Origin: Sordaria brevicollis | Lineage: Eukaryota; Ascomycota; Sordariomycetes; Sordariales; Sordariaceae | Reading direction: 5' to 3' | Assembly (NCBI GenBank): GCA_033439795.1 | Contig: JAUTDP010000010.1 | Location: forward strand, 744,001-808,000 | DNA: 64,000 bases | Shown: positions 12,885 to 24,945 of the stretch, piece by piece | Layout: every line of letters begins with the position of its first letter | Numbering within the stretch: position 1 is the stretch's first letter | The notes under the pieces: generated by a model | The model's database searches: none | Seen by the model: the letters and a program-made list of their open reading frames with translations, nothing else | Told to the model about the DNA's origin: nothing | Position numbers and translations under genes: made by a program

Positions 12885-14494
12885 GCGAAGTGTGGTGTAG
12901 AGGGGGGGCAAGACTGGCAGAGAGCGGCAGTGCGATGTAGCGATGAAGCGATGTTGGAGTTTGTGTTTTGTACGAGAATCCATTCGTTTACATGTTTGTT
13001 CCCTTTGTAAGAATATGTTCGGCGCATTGGTGTATAAGATGTGCGTTATAGCCCTAACTGGCCAATACCGTATCGTATAGTAACTTCGGATATCAGTGTT
13101 AGGGAGCCATCTGGTACCGCATCTGTGACGTCATTGGCTGGATTGTCTGTGAGGACCCTGATGGCTGTGTCTTATCGATAAGGACTTATAGCCACACGAA
13201 CTTCCACTTGTGCATCTCGGAAGGCACAATCACCTCGAGGTCGACGGCTTTTGCAACCGTAAGAGATGGCCTGATGCATTATTTTACCAAATATAAAGCC
13301 TCAAGTGCTGCTAGCCTTTGCCTCAAGATCGCAGTCCATATGACCTGGGGCTTATAAGTCGAAAGTTCAGCACCTCCAAACACCACCAGTAAGTGGCCTA
13401 CGTGGTAGTGTCCCTGGTGCATGAAAATGCGTGGTGTTTTCGTAGGATGCCAATCAGCTATTAAATCTTTCCTCTTGTGGACTTTCAACCAAATTTATAC
13501 TCAAAGTCGATCTTGGTCTGGCCACAGTTTTTCCCGTTGTCGATATTGTTTCTTGCCGAGACGCAGTCTATTTGCATCACCTCTGATTGAACTGGAATTT
13601 ATTCGACGTGCTTATGTTTTCTTCACATTACCACTCCGGTATCGAATTATCCTGAATACATTTTGAACTCGAGAAAGTGGCATGATGACTTGTCGAGTAT
13701 TTGTGCGTGTCGCTTCACTTTACTTCTAGAGCCAGCTTGGCCTTCAATGAGAATGTTTCTAACGTATAGCAAATCCGAAAGCAAGCGCGCGCGGGAGGAA
13801 CGTTAAAAGGGCAGATAAATATTTTAGGTGGGTGGAATTATAGGAGGCCAGTGAGATATGACACAGTTTGAATATACTGGTGCATCTACGTCCCTAATGC
13901 CATCCTTGTCGGCATGGACAACGTTCGCCCTGCGAAACTTGACGCGCCCATTCACAGACAGGACATCGGATGGAAGAAGGGCTGGATCCTGAGGTGACAG
14001 CTTCTTTTGTGGGATCAGGAAGGCACGTGGTAAAGTATCCTCCTGGATTTTCTTCGCAAACACTCTTGATAACGAAGTACTCCAGCTCTTTGTCTCCATG
14101 TTTATCCACTTGCTAGTAATTAGTTACCTTCATAACCAAAGCCCCGGTCAAGTCGTGATGGAGGAACAGACCACTGCAGTGATGCAGATGAGTGCGAGCG
14201 GCCAGACGAGATACTACGACGATCACCTGGTCAACACGGGACAGAAATTTATTCACCTTGCCGGTCTTGCTCTCCTTCCCAGAAGACCATTCACTTGCAA
14301 CTCTGTCACTTTCGCGGGTCGCCCTGTCCATGTCCTTCTGCGACTACCCCACTCCTTCCATTTCTTTGCTTGCGTTCGACCACTCCTTGTGCTCTGCGGA
14401 CAATTAATCTTGCGACAAACAACCTCCCATGGTAGAGGATCGAACAGTCAACAACCCGACAACATTCATAACTCAGCAGCATTAAGCCACCACG
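12885..14494. other. Intergenic region with a CRE-like palindrome
   Basis: It contains the 3' end of the preceding receptor-like gene and the promoter and leader of the gene at 14495. A perfect TGACGTCA palindrome, the consensus for ATF/CREB-type bZIP factors, lies at 13126-13133; whether it is used is unknown. Open frames such as 13421-13666 have no recognisable content. Confidence 0.5.
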
Positions 14495-15943
14495 ATGACC
14501 GTGTCGTCCCCCGGTAGCATCGTCGACGACGAGTCCCACGACGACCTGAGTTGGGTAGACTTCCGTCTCGACCAGGCTGATGATATCACAGCGAACAAGC
14601 ATGCACTCACGAACCAGGCCTGGTTTGAGCCCTTGTCGCATCCCAAGAAGGATATGAGCGGCTTCAACGTCGCCCTGATCGTATTGCGCATGCTTTATGG
14701 CCACGTGTTGGCGACCCCTATGATACCCAGGCCGACTCTCGAACAGCTGGAAGACGAGGACTGGGAGTCAGAGCCCGAGACCCAGGAAGAATACGAGCTG
14801 TCGCAACTTCGACGATTCCTCTACGAAAACGAGGAGAAGTTTCCCCTCCTCGCAGTGGCTTGGGTCGACACCCCCGGCGTCCTTCGGGAGAAAAGCAAAA
14901 AAAGCAACAGCAAGAACACGTCGTCGTCGTCGTCGTCGGCAGACTACCGCAAGACGGTGCATGAGATGGCCAATTTACTTTTGTCCAGCTTTCCCAACCA
15001 CCGAAACGAAGACGGCCCCATTTCCTTCTCCTACATTATGACCAGCGACCTCGCCGACGACGCCTTATGGAGCCACTCGTCTCTGCTCTACTACTCCCGG
15101 GTTGTCGGTTGCGCCCCCGCCGAAGCTGGACCGTGGACGGTCGGTCGCAAGAAGATCCCGACCCGCATGAACGCGCACTACTCCCTCATTCACTTCGACT
15201 GGGCGCTCGAGCGCAAGCAGTTTGCTGGTCTCGGCGCCTTTTTGACGTCTCTGGTTCTCCCCCGCCAGCGTCCCGACGGGGAGTGGTTGCTCTATCAGCC
15301 AAACTTTCCCAAGGTCTTGCGGGTCCGATACGTACCCGCCCCGGAGACCCGTCGTCGTTCTTCTTCGCCTGACGCAAATGCCAATCCCTACATGGACAAC
15401 CTGGGCTTTGACGACCTCAGACACATCACCGTCGGCGGCCGCAAGATTGACACTTCAACCTCTCTGGCAGTATGGGCACGCTCTGATGAGCAAGGCAATC
15501 CGACCAGGCAAGGATACTCCATCTTTGCTGTCGTGCGACTGCGCAATTCGAGCAATCCGAAGGAGCAGGATCTGGTCAGGACCTACGATGTGCAACGGAT
15601 TGCTGACATGGTAGCCGGAGCGGACGGCATCGTCGTGTCGGAAGTGTCCACGACGAACAAGAGGCGTAGTAGTGGAACAAGATACTTGACAGACGGGTGG
15701 AAACTGGGTGAGCCGGGTCACGAGTACGACTTGTACTACTGTAGGGATGACCTTGAGCCCGAGGATCATGCTTTTTTTTCTGGAGGAACGTGGAAGCCCA
15801 AGGCTGGAAGTACCAAGACGGGTGAGAGTGGTGGTGCAGATGGTGCCGAGAAGGAAACGGAGAAGCAGGCGAACGACATTCCTTATGAGAGTATTGAGGA
15901 AGGAGATCCCACTTTGGAATGGGAAGGAACAGGGTCGGAGTGA
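14495..15943 (+). CDS. Uncharacterised conserved-looking fungal protein, 482 residues
   Basis: A single exon of 482 codons from an ATG in the context ACGATGA. I do not recognise the family. It is acidic overall, has no signal peptide and no transmembrane helix, and has an Asp/Glu-rich N-terminus followed by a Trp-containing segment (QAWFEPLSHP). A serine run near residue 145 looks like a flexible insertion. The central part (about 165-290) is rich in aromatic residues with alternating hydrophobic pattern and looks like a compact alpha/beta fold; another such block spans about 300-420. The C-terminus is disordered and Glu/Gly-rich. Strong GC-rich third positions and an open frame across the full length support real coding. 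Function cannot be assigned. Confidence 0.8.
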   Translation: MTVSSPGSIVDDESHDDLSWVDFRLDQADDITANKHALTNQAWFEPLSHPKKDMSGFNVALIVLRMLYGHVLATPMIPRPTLEQLEDEDWESEPETQEEYELSQLRRFLYENEEKFPLLAVAWVDTPGVLREKSKKSNSKNTSSSSSSADYRKTVHEMANLLLSSFPNHRNEDGPISFSYIMTSDLADDALWSHSSLLYYSRVVGCAPAEAGPWTVGRKKIPTRMNAHYSLIHFDWALERKQFAGLGAFLTSLVLPRQRPDGEWLLYQPNFPKVLRVRYVPAPETRRRSSSPDANANPYMDNLGFDDLRHITVGGRKIDTSTSLAVWARSDEQGNPTRQGYSIFAVVRLRNSSNPKEQDLVRTYDVQRIADMVAGADGIVVSEVSTTNKRRSSGTRYLTDGWKLGEPGHEYDLYYCRDDLEPEDHAFFSGGTWKPKAGSTKTGESGGADGAEKETEKQANDIPYESIEEGDPTLEWEGTGSE

Positions 15944-17914
15944 AAGGACATTCCCTCCCGTCCGTCAGAACTCTGTGGATCTCGATGGTGATCAAGGGTG
16001 CAAGCACTGCAAGGGCGACTGAAAGCCGAAACTATTAAAGGGCAAGTAGAGCGTTGTTACATACATACAAGAGAGCTGTACTGAGATTTGAACTTTACAA
16101 TATACCAGATTGTTTCTAAAAATGGGTAACGTAGGCGGGAACCAGGCGAACTTCTTCAAGGGACTCCTTCGTCCTCGAACTGTTATGTCGTTCCACTGTT
16201 ATGTCGTTCCATTTTCTCGATATCGGTCGGCGCTGTCTCTGTCGGCATAGCAAGCAATGAGGACGGTGTTCGAAAGTCGAGCAGAGTCAGATGGAAACTT
16301 TGCATGACAGACAGGATGGTTCAGGAACTGAAATTTCAGAACAGATGACGCATTACATTCCGAAGGAAGGAACATCCGATCCGGGTGGAGAGACACTGGG
16401 TAAGGTGCCAGGACGGGAAGGAGTGATGTTGAGGTTATTGAAGTACTCTCCAATACTGGTTTGTTTGTTAGCTCGGGACCTCAAGTCGTTTTTAATAGGC
16501 ATTCGGATGTTCAACCGACCCGTTTCGTTCAAAAATTGAGGTATATCTTGTTTCTAAAAACGTTTCTGAGAGAATTCTAAATGACTTTTCAAGTTCATCA
16601 AACACCATTCTTGAAAGCGATTAGGTATGTTATCCCATCATGTTAAGGTTTTGTAAAAGCCCGGGACATCTTATATAATGTACAAGTACCGCACTAACAA
16701 TTAAACTAGTATTAGAGTGTAAGAGCAAAGGGGGCAGGCGCGTTGGCCAAGGAGCAAACGACGGGACTTTGGTGCCACTTGTCGGGTGTAAGGGATTGAC
16801 ACCCCCAACCCTAACCCGGTGCTCCAGCTGGTATGCAACCCCGGCAGGCACCGAGCCGTGACAGTGAGTGAGCAATGACCTCCCAGATGTTCCTTGCTGT
16901 CTTGTCCAATCCCAACCTCGACTTCAACAATCCATCTACAAGTGTTGGAGTCCAACTTGAACCATGGGACTGGCCCAAGCACCGCACTCAGTTACTCTAC
17001 TCCATTTTCGCGATCAAACTCGCTCTTCAACAATACCATCCTTTCTTTTCTCGAGACGTTCCGTTTCATTCCTCCCTCGATAGGTTGTCGTCAAGTGCAG
17101 CATGACAACACAGTGTGTTGCCAACCTCAATATCCAATCCTCAACCTCAATCCCTCAACTTCACGAGGACAAGACAGATTAAAAAACTTCGAGGGCTCCT
17201 CCACGTTTACATGATGATTCTTCACACACGGCAAAACTCGGTGGGCATTCCATGATCCCACTTCCTGCCACAACGTCTCCCAACACCAGCATCCCTTGCA
17301 GGTTATGCCCTCACACTCGAGGCAATATCCAACGGCGATCAATGTCCGCCCCCTAGGAACACTCACTAGTTGAGAATTCAGGGAAGAATTTGGAGCGACA
17401 TCCGAAGACCTCGATACTGTCGGCACTGGAAAGTGCTCAGCAAGTGTCCAAAGCACCATCGCAGGTCCCGACGATCTCCCCAAAGGCGAGCATCCTCAAC
17501 GGCCAGTCGCCCTTTGCCAGGAATGTCAACACACAAAACTGTCTCGAATCTTCATCTCACTGCCTTTTTTTCCCACCATGAGCATTCCAGCCCACTATTT
17601 TGTTATTTCTTCCTTGCATTTGGAAGGTCCACGCATCAAGGCGCTTAGCCGTTATGGCTCGTAGTGTTTGGATGTTGACTTGAGGAGCGGAATACCAACA
17701 TCTTCAAATACCGACCCAGGCCATCGCCAGTTTTCATGTCATTTTTTTTCTCCTTCTCTTATCCTCAGTCGCTCTTTTATGCTTCTTTCCCGATACCTTC
17801 CTGTGTTGGTCCTATGAGCCAACGCCACTCCTTTCTCTTTCCCTCCGTTTGTCTTTGAGCAACACCGCCGGGCTACACTAGTTAGTATCCTTTGCAAGGC
17901 TACATCTGGGCAGC
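15944..17914. other. Intergenic region with a short tandem duplication
   Basis: It holds the 3' end of the 482-residue gene and the promoter of the WSC gene. A 16-base unit beginning TGTTATGTCG is present twice in tandem at 16181-16212. The last 250 bases before 17915 are C/T-rich, as in many fungal leaders. No coding gene was recognised. Confidence 0.5.
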
Positions 17915-20900
17915 ATGGGCTGGCAATCGAGCCCTGGCCGGCTTGCCGTAGCTGCAGCCGGTCTCTTGAGCCTCGTCAACGGGCAGGCTTACTTCGGAAG
18001 TTATCAGGATACGCTCAACAAGTGTGGCAACGACAATTTTATCAATCTTGGCTGTTTCCCCGACTTCCTCAACACTGCCGGCAATGAATTCTTCAACTTC
18101 AGGCCGATGGCCTACAACCCCAGTGACCCCTCGTTGAGTTTCCCCGGTTGGGACCCTGGCTCTCGTTGGGACTCCACCGTCACTCCCCTCGACTGTGCTC
18201 GCACCTGCAGAGGTTTTGGTTACAAGTATGCGGCCGTGAGGGACAATGCGTGCACCTGCGGTCTGCAGCTCCCAGATACTGCTGTCCCGAACCCAGATGA
18301 CTCGGCTTGCAATGCTCGGTGCAACGGCGACGGCAGTCAGTTCTGCGGCGGAGGTCTCAATGCTCAGGTATACCTTGATCCGACCTTTGCCGCACCGGTA
18401 GAGGTGCCCATCACTACTCGCAACATTGAATTGGGTGCTACCTACAAGCACCTCGGCTGTTATTCTACTCGAGGATTCAGCACACAAGACGACAGGGCCA
18501 ATGTACTCGTTGACGACATCGAAATGTGTTTCGAAAGATGTGCTGGCCTGGGTTATCCTCTAGTCTTTGGTGTCAGAGAAGGGTAAGTCAAGTTGACCCG
18601 ATGTTTCTTGATGGAGGTAGCAAACGCTCATACCAACTGATTTGATGTGTATAGTACCCAGATTCGATGCCGATGTGGTACAAATTTCCACTCAGGTGAC
18701 TATCGCGTTGTACCATCAACTCTATCAAACCCCGGAGACTGCAGGGCTGATTGTACCGTCGACGATGGGTATGTTTAAAATAAACCTCGTTCTCCTGCAC
18801 ATGATCTAACGTCTGTCAACAGGACCGGAAGCTGTGACCCCAGAACCCAAAGGTGCTGTGGAAGGAACGAGCACTTTCCCGTCTATGTTAGTTCCGAACT
18901 TCAAGGATGCTATGTCCCCAGGACACCGGGGTTCAAAGATTCAGCCCTACAGCCAACATTCGATTGTTACGACCCGCCGTCGAGCCTTCTGGGTCCTCCC
19001 AAGGTCACTCCCAATGGCCTCTCGTTATTGGACTCGAGTAATGTCATTACCTCAAGGCCATCACTCATACGCCCATTGAGCCTCAACGAGGGTACCAACA
19101 CCTGGTACTTGTATGGCTGCTACGGCGATGGCCCTGAACAGGTTTTGAACCTCCCTGCCGAGTTACCTAATATTGGCCTTGTCATTCAGGACATTACCCC
19201 CGGAACTCTCAGTGAATGCGCGCGCAGATGCGGTCAGAACCCTGAATTCAACTACTTTGGCATGGTCGGCGGAAAGTGAGTATCATCATCCGGACTCCCA
19301 TGTGGTGAATACTAACTGACCCTTTAACCAGTGACTGTTACTGCTCAAACTCTATTAGCGCCGGAGCTCGACTTGATGATATGTCAACTTGCAGGTTTCC
19401 TTGCACAGACAACGCTCTTCAAGCCTGTGGCGGGTTTAGTACACCACTGGTTTATGCTTTGAACCCGAACGGCGTGTACGCTGCGCGGCTGCAGGCACTT
19501 GGCACTGGAAATTTTCCAACATACACATGTGCACCCCGTAAGATATTTACCGCCTTCTCCTGACCACTCTGCTTCATGTCTAACGGCCTTTAAACTAGGC
19601 TCGCTCCAGGAAATTCTTGACATTCCCATCGAATGCCCAGATAACAATGGCGAGTCTTTTCTCTCTCCTCAGGGCGACACTTTCCTTGTTGACTGTGGTG
19701 GCGAATATGGCCAAGGCGACATAACAAATGTAGTCGTTAACAGTTACCTTGAGTGTGCTGAGGCCTGCTCTACAACAGAAGGCTGCACGTTGTTTATCTA
19801 TCAGCATGGCATTGACGGTAACGGCGAAAACGCTCCCTGCTACCTGAAGGATAATACGGCAACTGTTGGTGTTGTTGGCCCCAACCCAAACAATTGGTCT
19901 GGCAGATTGACCAGCCGGGCTAGTGATGAGGACGATGACGACGAAGAGGAGCCCACCAGCACCATCTCCAGCATCATCAGCTCCAGCACGACCGAAAGCG
20001 TCATTGTAAGCTCGACCGAAAGCATCATTGTAAGCTCGACCGAAAGCATCATTGAAAGCTCAACAATCACCACAACAAGCACCACGACAAGCACCACGAC
20101 AAGCACCACGACAAGCACCACGACAAGCTCCACAACAAGCACCACCACCACAGCCCCTGCAACCGGTGTTGACGCCATCTCAGACAAAATCTTTGGTCAG
20201 GCCTTTGAGGAGGTATTCTCGTCTTTTGATAAGGTGTTCGACATTGATATCGGCGGTCTCTTACGGAACATCCCATTCTTCGCGCCCAGGCCGGCTGGCT
20301 CCAGACGTGCTCTCTCTACGAGCCATGATGAAATCCAGGATCTCGAGACTCTCACCAACGATCCGATGGACGATATGGTTGCTGCCGCAGAGGTTAACCA
20401 AGCGAGCGCGGCCATCGGTTCGAATGCCTTCATTGGAGATATGCTAGGCAACCTCAACCTTGGGAGCCTGTTGAGCTCTGTTCCCGGCCTGGAGAACGTT
20501 CTCGGCGGACTTGACATTGGCAGCCTGATTCCCGGAAACATTCGCGCCGCTGATCCGACCACACCTCCAAAGACGGTCAACTTGGATGACCTTGCCGGTT
20601 TGGCCAACACGGTTCTTACCGCCTTGAACAGTCTTCCAAGCGACATTGCTATTCCTGGCCCTGTTGATACAGACTCATTGATCAACCTTGCGGGAGCGAT
20701 TACTGATGCGCTTACAACGGCTGCTGATGGTACTGGTCCTGGTGTGATCAACGGCAAGGACTTTGCTAGCATCCTCAACTCTGTTTTCGACTCGATCAAC
20801 GGGATTGGAAGCATCTTTCCCAAGAAGAGTACTAGTAGCAGTGCCCAGCCTCGCATGACTGCTCCACCTCCACGACGCCTTCGAGCGAGGGACGTCGCCC

Positions 20901-22114
20901 ACATTGGTCCTCACCCAACTGGCATAGTCCCTTCGGGAAACGGCCCCGCGGAGGTGTGCGATATCGCAACACTGGCGCTTCCCGCTAACATCTTCGCGCC
21001 CACTCCTCCCCCGGATGCTGGCCGGTGCTTCCCCATCATTGGCTACTGGTATGTCGGCGAGACTACTCTGCTGCCTTGCTCCGAAGGTTACGGCGCCGGC
21101 GCCCCCCAAGAGACAGGGTCTCCTCAAGCACCCGGGTTCCCTGGCGGCCCCGGTGGCCACTTTCCTCATCCTGGCCCCTGGGGACCACCGCCCGCTGTCG
21201 TGATCCCCGTGGCGGGCTCGCTTGTTCTCACGCAAGAACAACTGAACCGCCTTCTCGAGTCCACCAACATTGAGCTCGAGTGGACTAGCGAAGGTCAGCG
21301 AGTGCTCAGCATTCCTGGAGTCCTCGACTTGAGTAGCAGTCATAGCGACACGTTTAGGCTCCTGCTTGAACACAGCTCCGATTCACTGTCCCACAGCAAG
21401 GACCAGCAGTTTGAGATCCCTATCTCAGGCGAGATTGGCCTCACGCAGTCGCAGCTTAACAGCCTCCTCCAGGACTCGACGCTCGACATCTTTTGGAACA
21501 GTCAGGGGACAAAACAGTTGAGCATCCCGGGAGTGATCGACTACAGTTCTTCCAGAAACGAGACTTTCAGTCTCCGTTTCAGCTCAAACAACCACCAGAC
21601 TACGTTCAGTGCCGGTATCCCTGGTCCAACGGATACTCCTACTCCTCCAGGTGATGGTGAGGAGGAACCCGCGCCTGGCTCTCCTGAGGAAGATCCCGGC
21701 TACGATGACATTGAGGCGGAACTTGCCGCGCTCGACGCTCTGATTGCCTCACTAGGCGACATTGATCTCGACATCGGCGACCTCGACATCCCCAGCATTG
21801 ATGTGGATGGTCTGGATTTCCCTGAGGTCCCGTCGATCAACACAGACGATCTCGAGGTCAGTGTGGAGGACGTTGAGGTCCCGACGGTCGAAGGACCTCC
21901 GGCTCCCGAGTCGCCCCAAGTCCCTGGTATCGATGACATTGTGGCATCAACCATCAATAATGGTACTGGTGGTCGCGGGGGTCTGGAGAATGACTTTGAG
22001 GCTGGCGGTGCCGCGAACGTGGGTATTCTCCCGATTGATGTTCCTGACGAGCAGGGCGTGATCCCTGTCGTCGACCCAAGTGATGAGGGTACTTGGGGTA
22101 TCAACGGAGCTTGA
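17915..22114 (+). CDS. Large secreted WSC-domain protein with PAN-like region and C-terminal tandem repeat
   Basis: Five exons (17915-18582, 18655-18768, 18823-19275, 19332-19537, 19599-22114) give 1318 residues with every junction in frame. A signal peptide covers about 1-24. Cysteine-rich WSC-type domains follow: about 45-155 (LGCF, CARTCRGFGYKYAAV, CTCG), 180-255 (HLGCYSTRG, CFERCAGLGYPLVFGV, CRCG) and 355-450 (YGCYGDG, CARRCGQ, DCYCS). Residues about 485-585 resemble a PAN/apple-like module (ECAEACSTTEGCTLFIY, PCYLKD). An acidic stretch and a Ser/Thr linker (about 600-667) come next, then Asp/Leu-rich sequence. Two ~60-residue repeats at about 1014-1072 and 1084-1146 share LSIPGV, and an acidic tail ends the protein. 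Known: WSC domains bind carbohydrate in wall sensors and secreted enzymes. No transmembrane helix or clear GPI signal is seen, so it is probably extracellular or wall-associated. Confidence 0.88.
19985..20150 (+). repeat. Tandem repeats coding the Ser/Thr linker of the WSC protein
   Basis: Two nested repeats lie in the coding sequence: a 24-base unit containing AGCTCGACCGAAAGC repeated about three times (19985-20056), then a 12-base unit ACCACGACAAGC and variants repeated about five times (20078-20140). They encode SST/ESIIVS and TTST repeats, a probable O-glycosylated stalk. Such tracts are prone to length change. Confidence 0.85.
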
Positions 22115-23268
22115 TCTTGTGATTGAGCGTCATTGACATGGGCGTTGAAGCAGTGTTGAAGCCAAGAGGAAAGGGGACGGAGATTGTGTGAGATTTGGAT
22201 AGTAAACGAGGAACGTGTCTTTTTGGCTTTTGTGGCTATTTGTTATTCTTCGGCCTTGGAAGTTATTTGTATGCTAATTGCTTCGAGTTAAGTTTACGGT
22301 TACTCGAACTTTGTAGTAGTGGTTAATGTGGATGAAAATCAGATTGTCTTCTTCTATGGGAATTTTGCTCGCTCTCCTTCATCATCCGTGTGTCGTCCCT
22401 TCCCAATCTTACTCAAGTCACTCCTATTTGGATGTCCTTCGTCTTCTATTCGAATCCTTCAAGTGAACTAAGCATGGTTGACACGAACCCCCCCTTCCTT
22501 TTTTTCTTCCGCCGGCACTGATGTACCCTAAGCGCCCGACCCTCAGAGAGCTGTAGGTCCATACATTGTCTCGCCTGTCATCCTCTGATCATCAACTGTT
22601 ACGTTTTCTGCACTCTTTTAGGTCTGAAAATGCGCCTGCGTGTTTGAGAGTATGCCTTGGCTGGTCGTCTGAAGGCCGCCCCATTCGGAGGCCGCCTTTG
22701 TTTTCCTTACGATACTTTTATGTTACTCCGGGTGTTATTGTCACTTTGACATCACTTCGTGCTCTGAGGTAGTTTCATCCCAAGTGCTGCCTGGTGTCCA
22801 GTCGGCGCCTACCACTGTCGCGCCTTCCCTTAACGCGAGGTACTTGCCTCGAGATCCTTCCTTCAACTTTTCAACCCCACTTTGCACTTCTTTCCTCCTT
22901 CGTCACCACTCTGTCAAAATTATTTTCATCTGTCTTCCACCCTACTCATACCCACGACGACGGCGTCGACAACGATCTTCAGGGTATACGATTACCCGAG
23001 TCCCTTTCCTTACTGTTTCCCATTCACGTTCTCTTCCTCAACCGGGCAACTTCTCATCGTGGACTCCTGCGCCTCGTCATTACCTCAATCTCACCCCGCT
23101 CACTGAAGGTAAGAGTGTCCAGTCGCATACCGTGAACTTGCGAAGCTGACCATTTGACGCCGTAGGTCAGTAACGGTGACGAGACATCCTGTCTGCAAGC
23201 GAAGAAGATCGAGAGAAAGACGTTCACTTATAGCAACAACTGCGACGCGCGTACTGGGGTCAGCCACG
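22115..23268. other. Intergenic region and leader of the coiled-coil gene
   Basis: It holds the WSC gene 3' end and a long C/T-rich leader. A likely 5' UTR intron runs from a GTAAGA donor at 23109 to a CGTAG acceptor at 23165 with a CTGAC branch point near 23145. This intron would precede the ATG at 23269. Confidence 0.45.
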
Positions 23269-24945
23269 ATGTCGCGACCGCCTACCACCAACCAGGTGGA
23301 CAATCCCGAGTCACTCCTGCGAAATGACCTGGAGGACTTCTCGCGAGACCTCCTCGGTCTTCATGCTCGGTTTCAGAGCATGTTCCCCGTCCTCGCGAAC
23401 TCAAGAGACTCTTCTGCGCCTGCTGGCTCGACATCGGCCGCGGGCATGACCACGGCTCAGGGCCAGAACGCCATCCCCGAACATCTTCGCAACCTAGCCA
23501 CCAGAGGCCTAACGGCCATCCCTCCCTCTCCAGCGCTCACACCGTCTCAAGCAGAAGCGGACCACAATCTGATTCCCGACCTGGGGCATGAAATCACAGA
23601 GATTGAGGCCAAAATGACGCGGAAGCTCACGGAGCTCAGGAACTGGGTCAACGCTCAGGATAGAGAGGTGTTTGACTCGGTTGGCAACAACTTGGCTAAT
23701 TTGCGCTCCCATGATCTCCAGGCGCTAGAGGCGTACAAGGAGCAGGTGGAGAAGGAACTCAAGAAGATAAGGGAGGAAAATATGAAGAGACAGCAAGCAG
23801 AGGAGAAGATGAGGAAAGAGTTCTTGAAGAGACAGAAAGGAGAGGAGAAGACCAAGGAGGAACTGTGGGGGGTGATACGCAAGATGCAGGCTGAGATTGA
23901 GGAGTTGAAGAAGGGCCAAGTGCGACAGAGTGTCGAGAGATCTCAGCTCGAGAGGGGAACCCAGGCGAATCTCCAACATGTCGCCGCTTTTGAAGGGGAG
24001 TTGATGTCGAGTCACCTAGAGGGATCGACATCTCGGGAGAATGAGGTGCCAAAGAACTACACGTCCTCGGCCCTGGTGCCGTTTAGTCCTCAGGTCGACA
24101 ACAACACGAGCTCTCACAACAATCAGGGTTTCGGCCAATTCGCAAATTCAGCCTTGGTGGTAAGCGGTTTGGACTTGACCACCCGTCCGGCTAATCGGGG
24201 AAGCCAGAGCTTGACCAGTGTCCCAGGCGCTGACCGAGAACCAAGCGACCCCAACTTTAAAGCTCCAGTTCCTGCTCATAAACGTCTCCCACGCATAAAT
24301 TACAATAATTTCCCGGTTGTATCCGATGTTCGCTCACGACTGATGGAAGAGTTTCCAGCCCTTTGGGTTGGAGATGATGACGATGAAGATGACGCGCCAA
24401 CAAACAAACGCCGGGCCCCCTTTGGAAAGGAAAGCCATACAGCCAGTGGACGCCCCCTAGGAAGACTTTCCCAAGGTACCGCAGCGCCGTCGAGCGCGTC
24501 TCGCAGCCGCAGCCCCCGAAAGAGTCTCAATGCAAACTTCCGCGTCCGTGACGAGGGCTCTGAACCCACGTCTACATCGAAGTCACGATCGTCCCGTCAG
24601 CGCTCCAGCTCATCGTCCTCCGTCGACAGCATTCCCAACGAGAACGAGCAGAATCTCTCGTCCCAGTCCATCCCTTCCCGCTTCCAACCCAGTCGCCGGA
24701 CAAAGTCAGCCAACGAACTAATTGACAAGCACCTCTCCTTTATCCCCAACGGTTGGCGTACCATCATCGCCAACACAGCGAAGCAGCTGAGTTCAGAGGA
24801 CTGGGATAAGTCGGACGCGAAGGTGTTGAAGAAACTCGAGGAGCACTGTCCTTCTTTCAAGGGCCTGGAGGAGATTCTGCCCAATGTCAAGATGGCCGTG
24901 CCGGCCCTGAGGGATCTAGTGAGGGATTTGAAGAAATATTGTTGA
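23269..24945 (+). CDS. Unrecognised coiled-coil protein, 558 residues
   Basis: One coding exon from ATG 23269. The frame stays open 31 codons further upstream but without an ATG, so 23269 is the first usable start. I do not recognise the family. Residues 20-50 form a probable helix (LLRNDLEDFSRDLLGLHARF). A strongly charged Lys/Glu-rich heptad-like segment at about 150-217 is a coiled coil. The middle (220-475) is low-complexity with an acidic run (DDDDEDD near residue 370) and Ser/Arg-rich patches. The last 80 residues (from NELIDKHLSF) form a compact Trp-containing helical region that ends in KKYC and is probably the conserved part. No signal peptide or membrane helix. An intracellular scaffold or nuclear role is possible but not shown. 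Confidence 0.75.
   Translation: MSRPPTTNQVDNPESLLRNDLEDFSRDLLGLHARFQSMFPVLANSRDSSAPAGSTSAAGMTTAQGQNAIPEHLRNLATRGLTAIPPSPALTPSQAEADHNLIPDLGHEITEIEAKMTRKLTELRNWVNAQDREVFDSVGNNLANLRSHDLQALEAYKEQVEKELKKIREENMKRQQAEEKMRKEFLKRQKGEEKTKEELWGVIRKMQAEIEELKKGQVRQSVERSQLERGTQANLQHVAAFEGELMSSHLEGSTSRENEVPKNYTSSALVPFSPQVDNNTSSHNNQGFGQFANSALVVSGLDLTTRPANRGSQSLTSVPGADREPSDPNFKAPVPAHKRLPRINYNNFPVVSDVRSRLMEEFPALWVGDDDDEDDAPTNKRRAPFGKESHTASGRPLGRLSQGTAAPSSASRSRSPRKSLNANFRVRDEGSEPTSTSKSRSSRQRSSSSSSVDSIPNENEQNLSSQSIPSRFQPSRRTKSANELIDKHLSFIPNGWRTIIANTAKQLSSEDWDKSDAKVLKKLEEHCPSFKGLEEILPNVKMAVPALRDLVRDLKKYC

Noticed and set aside
16805..16820. Telomere-like CCCTAACCC
   Set aside because: Only one and a half units, inside ordinary intergenic DNA.
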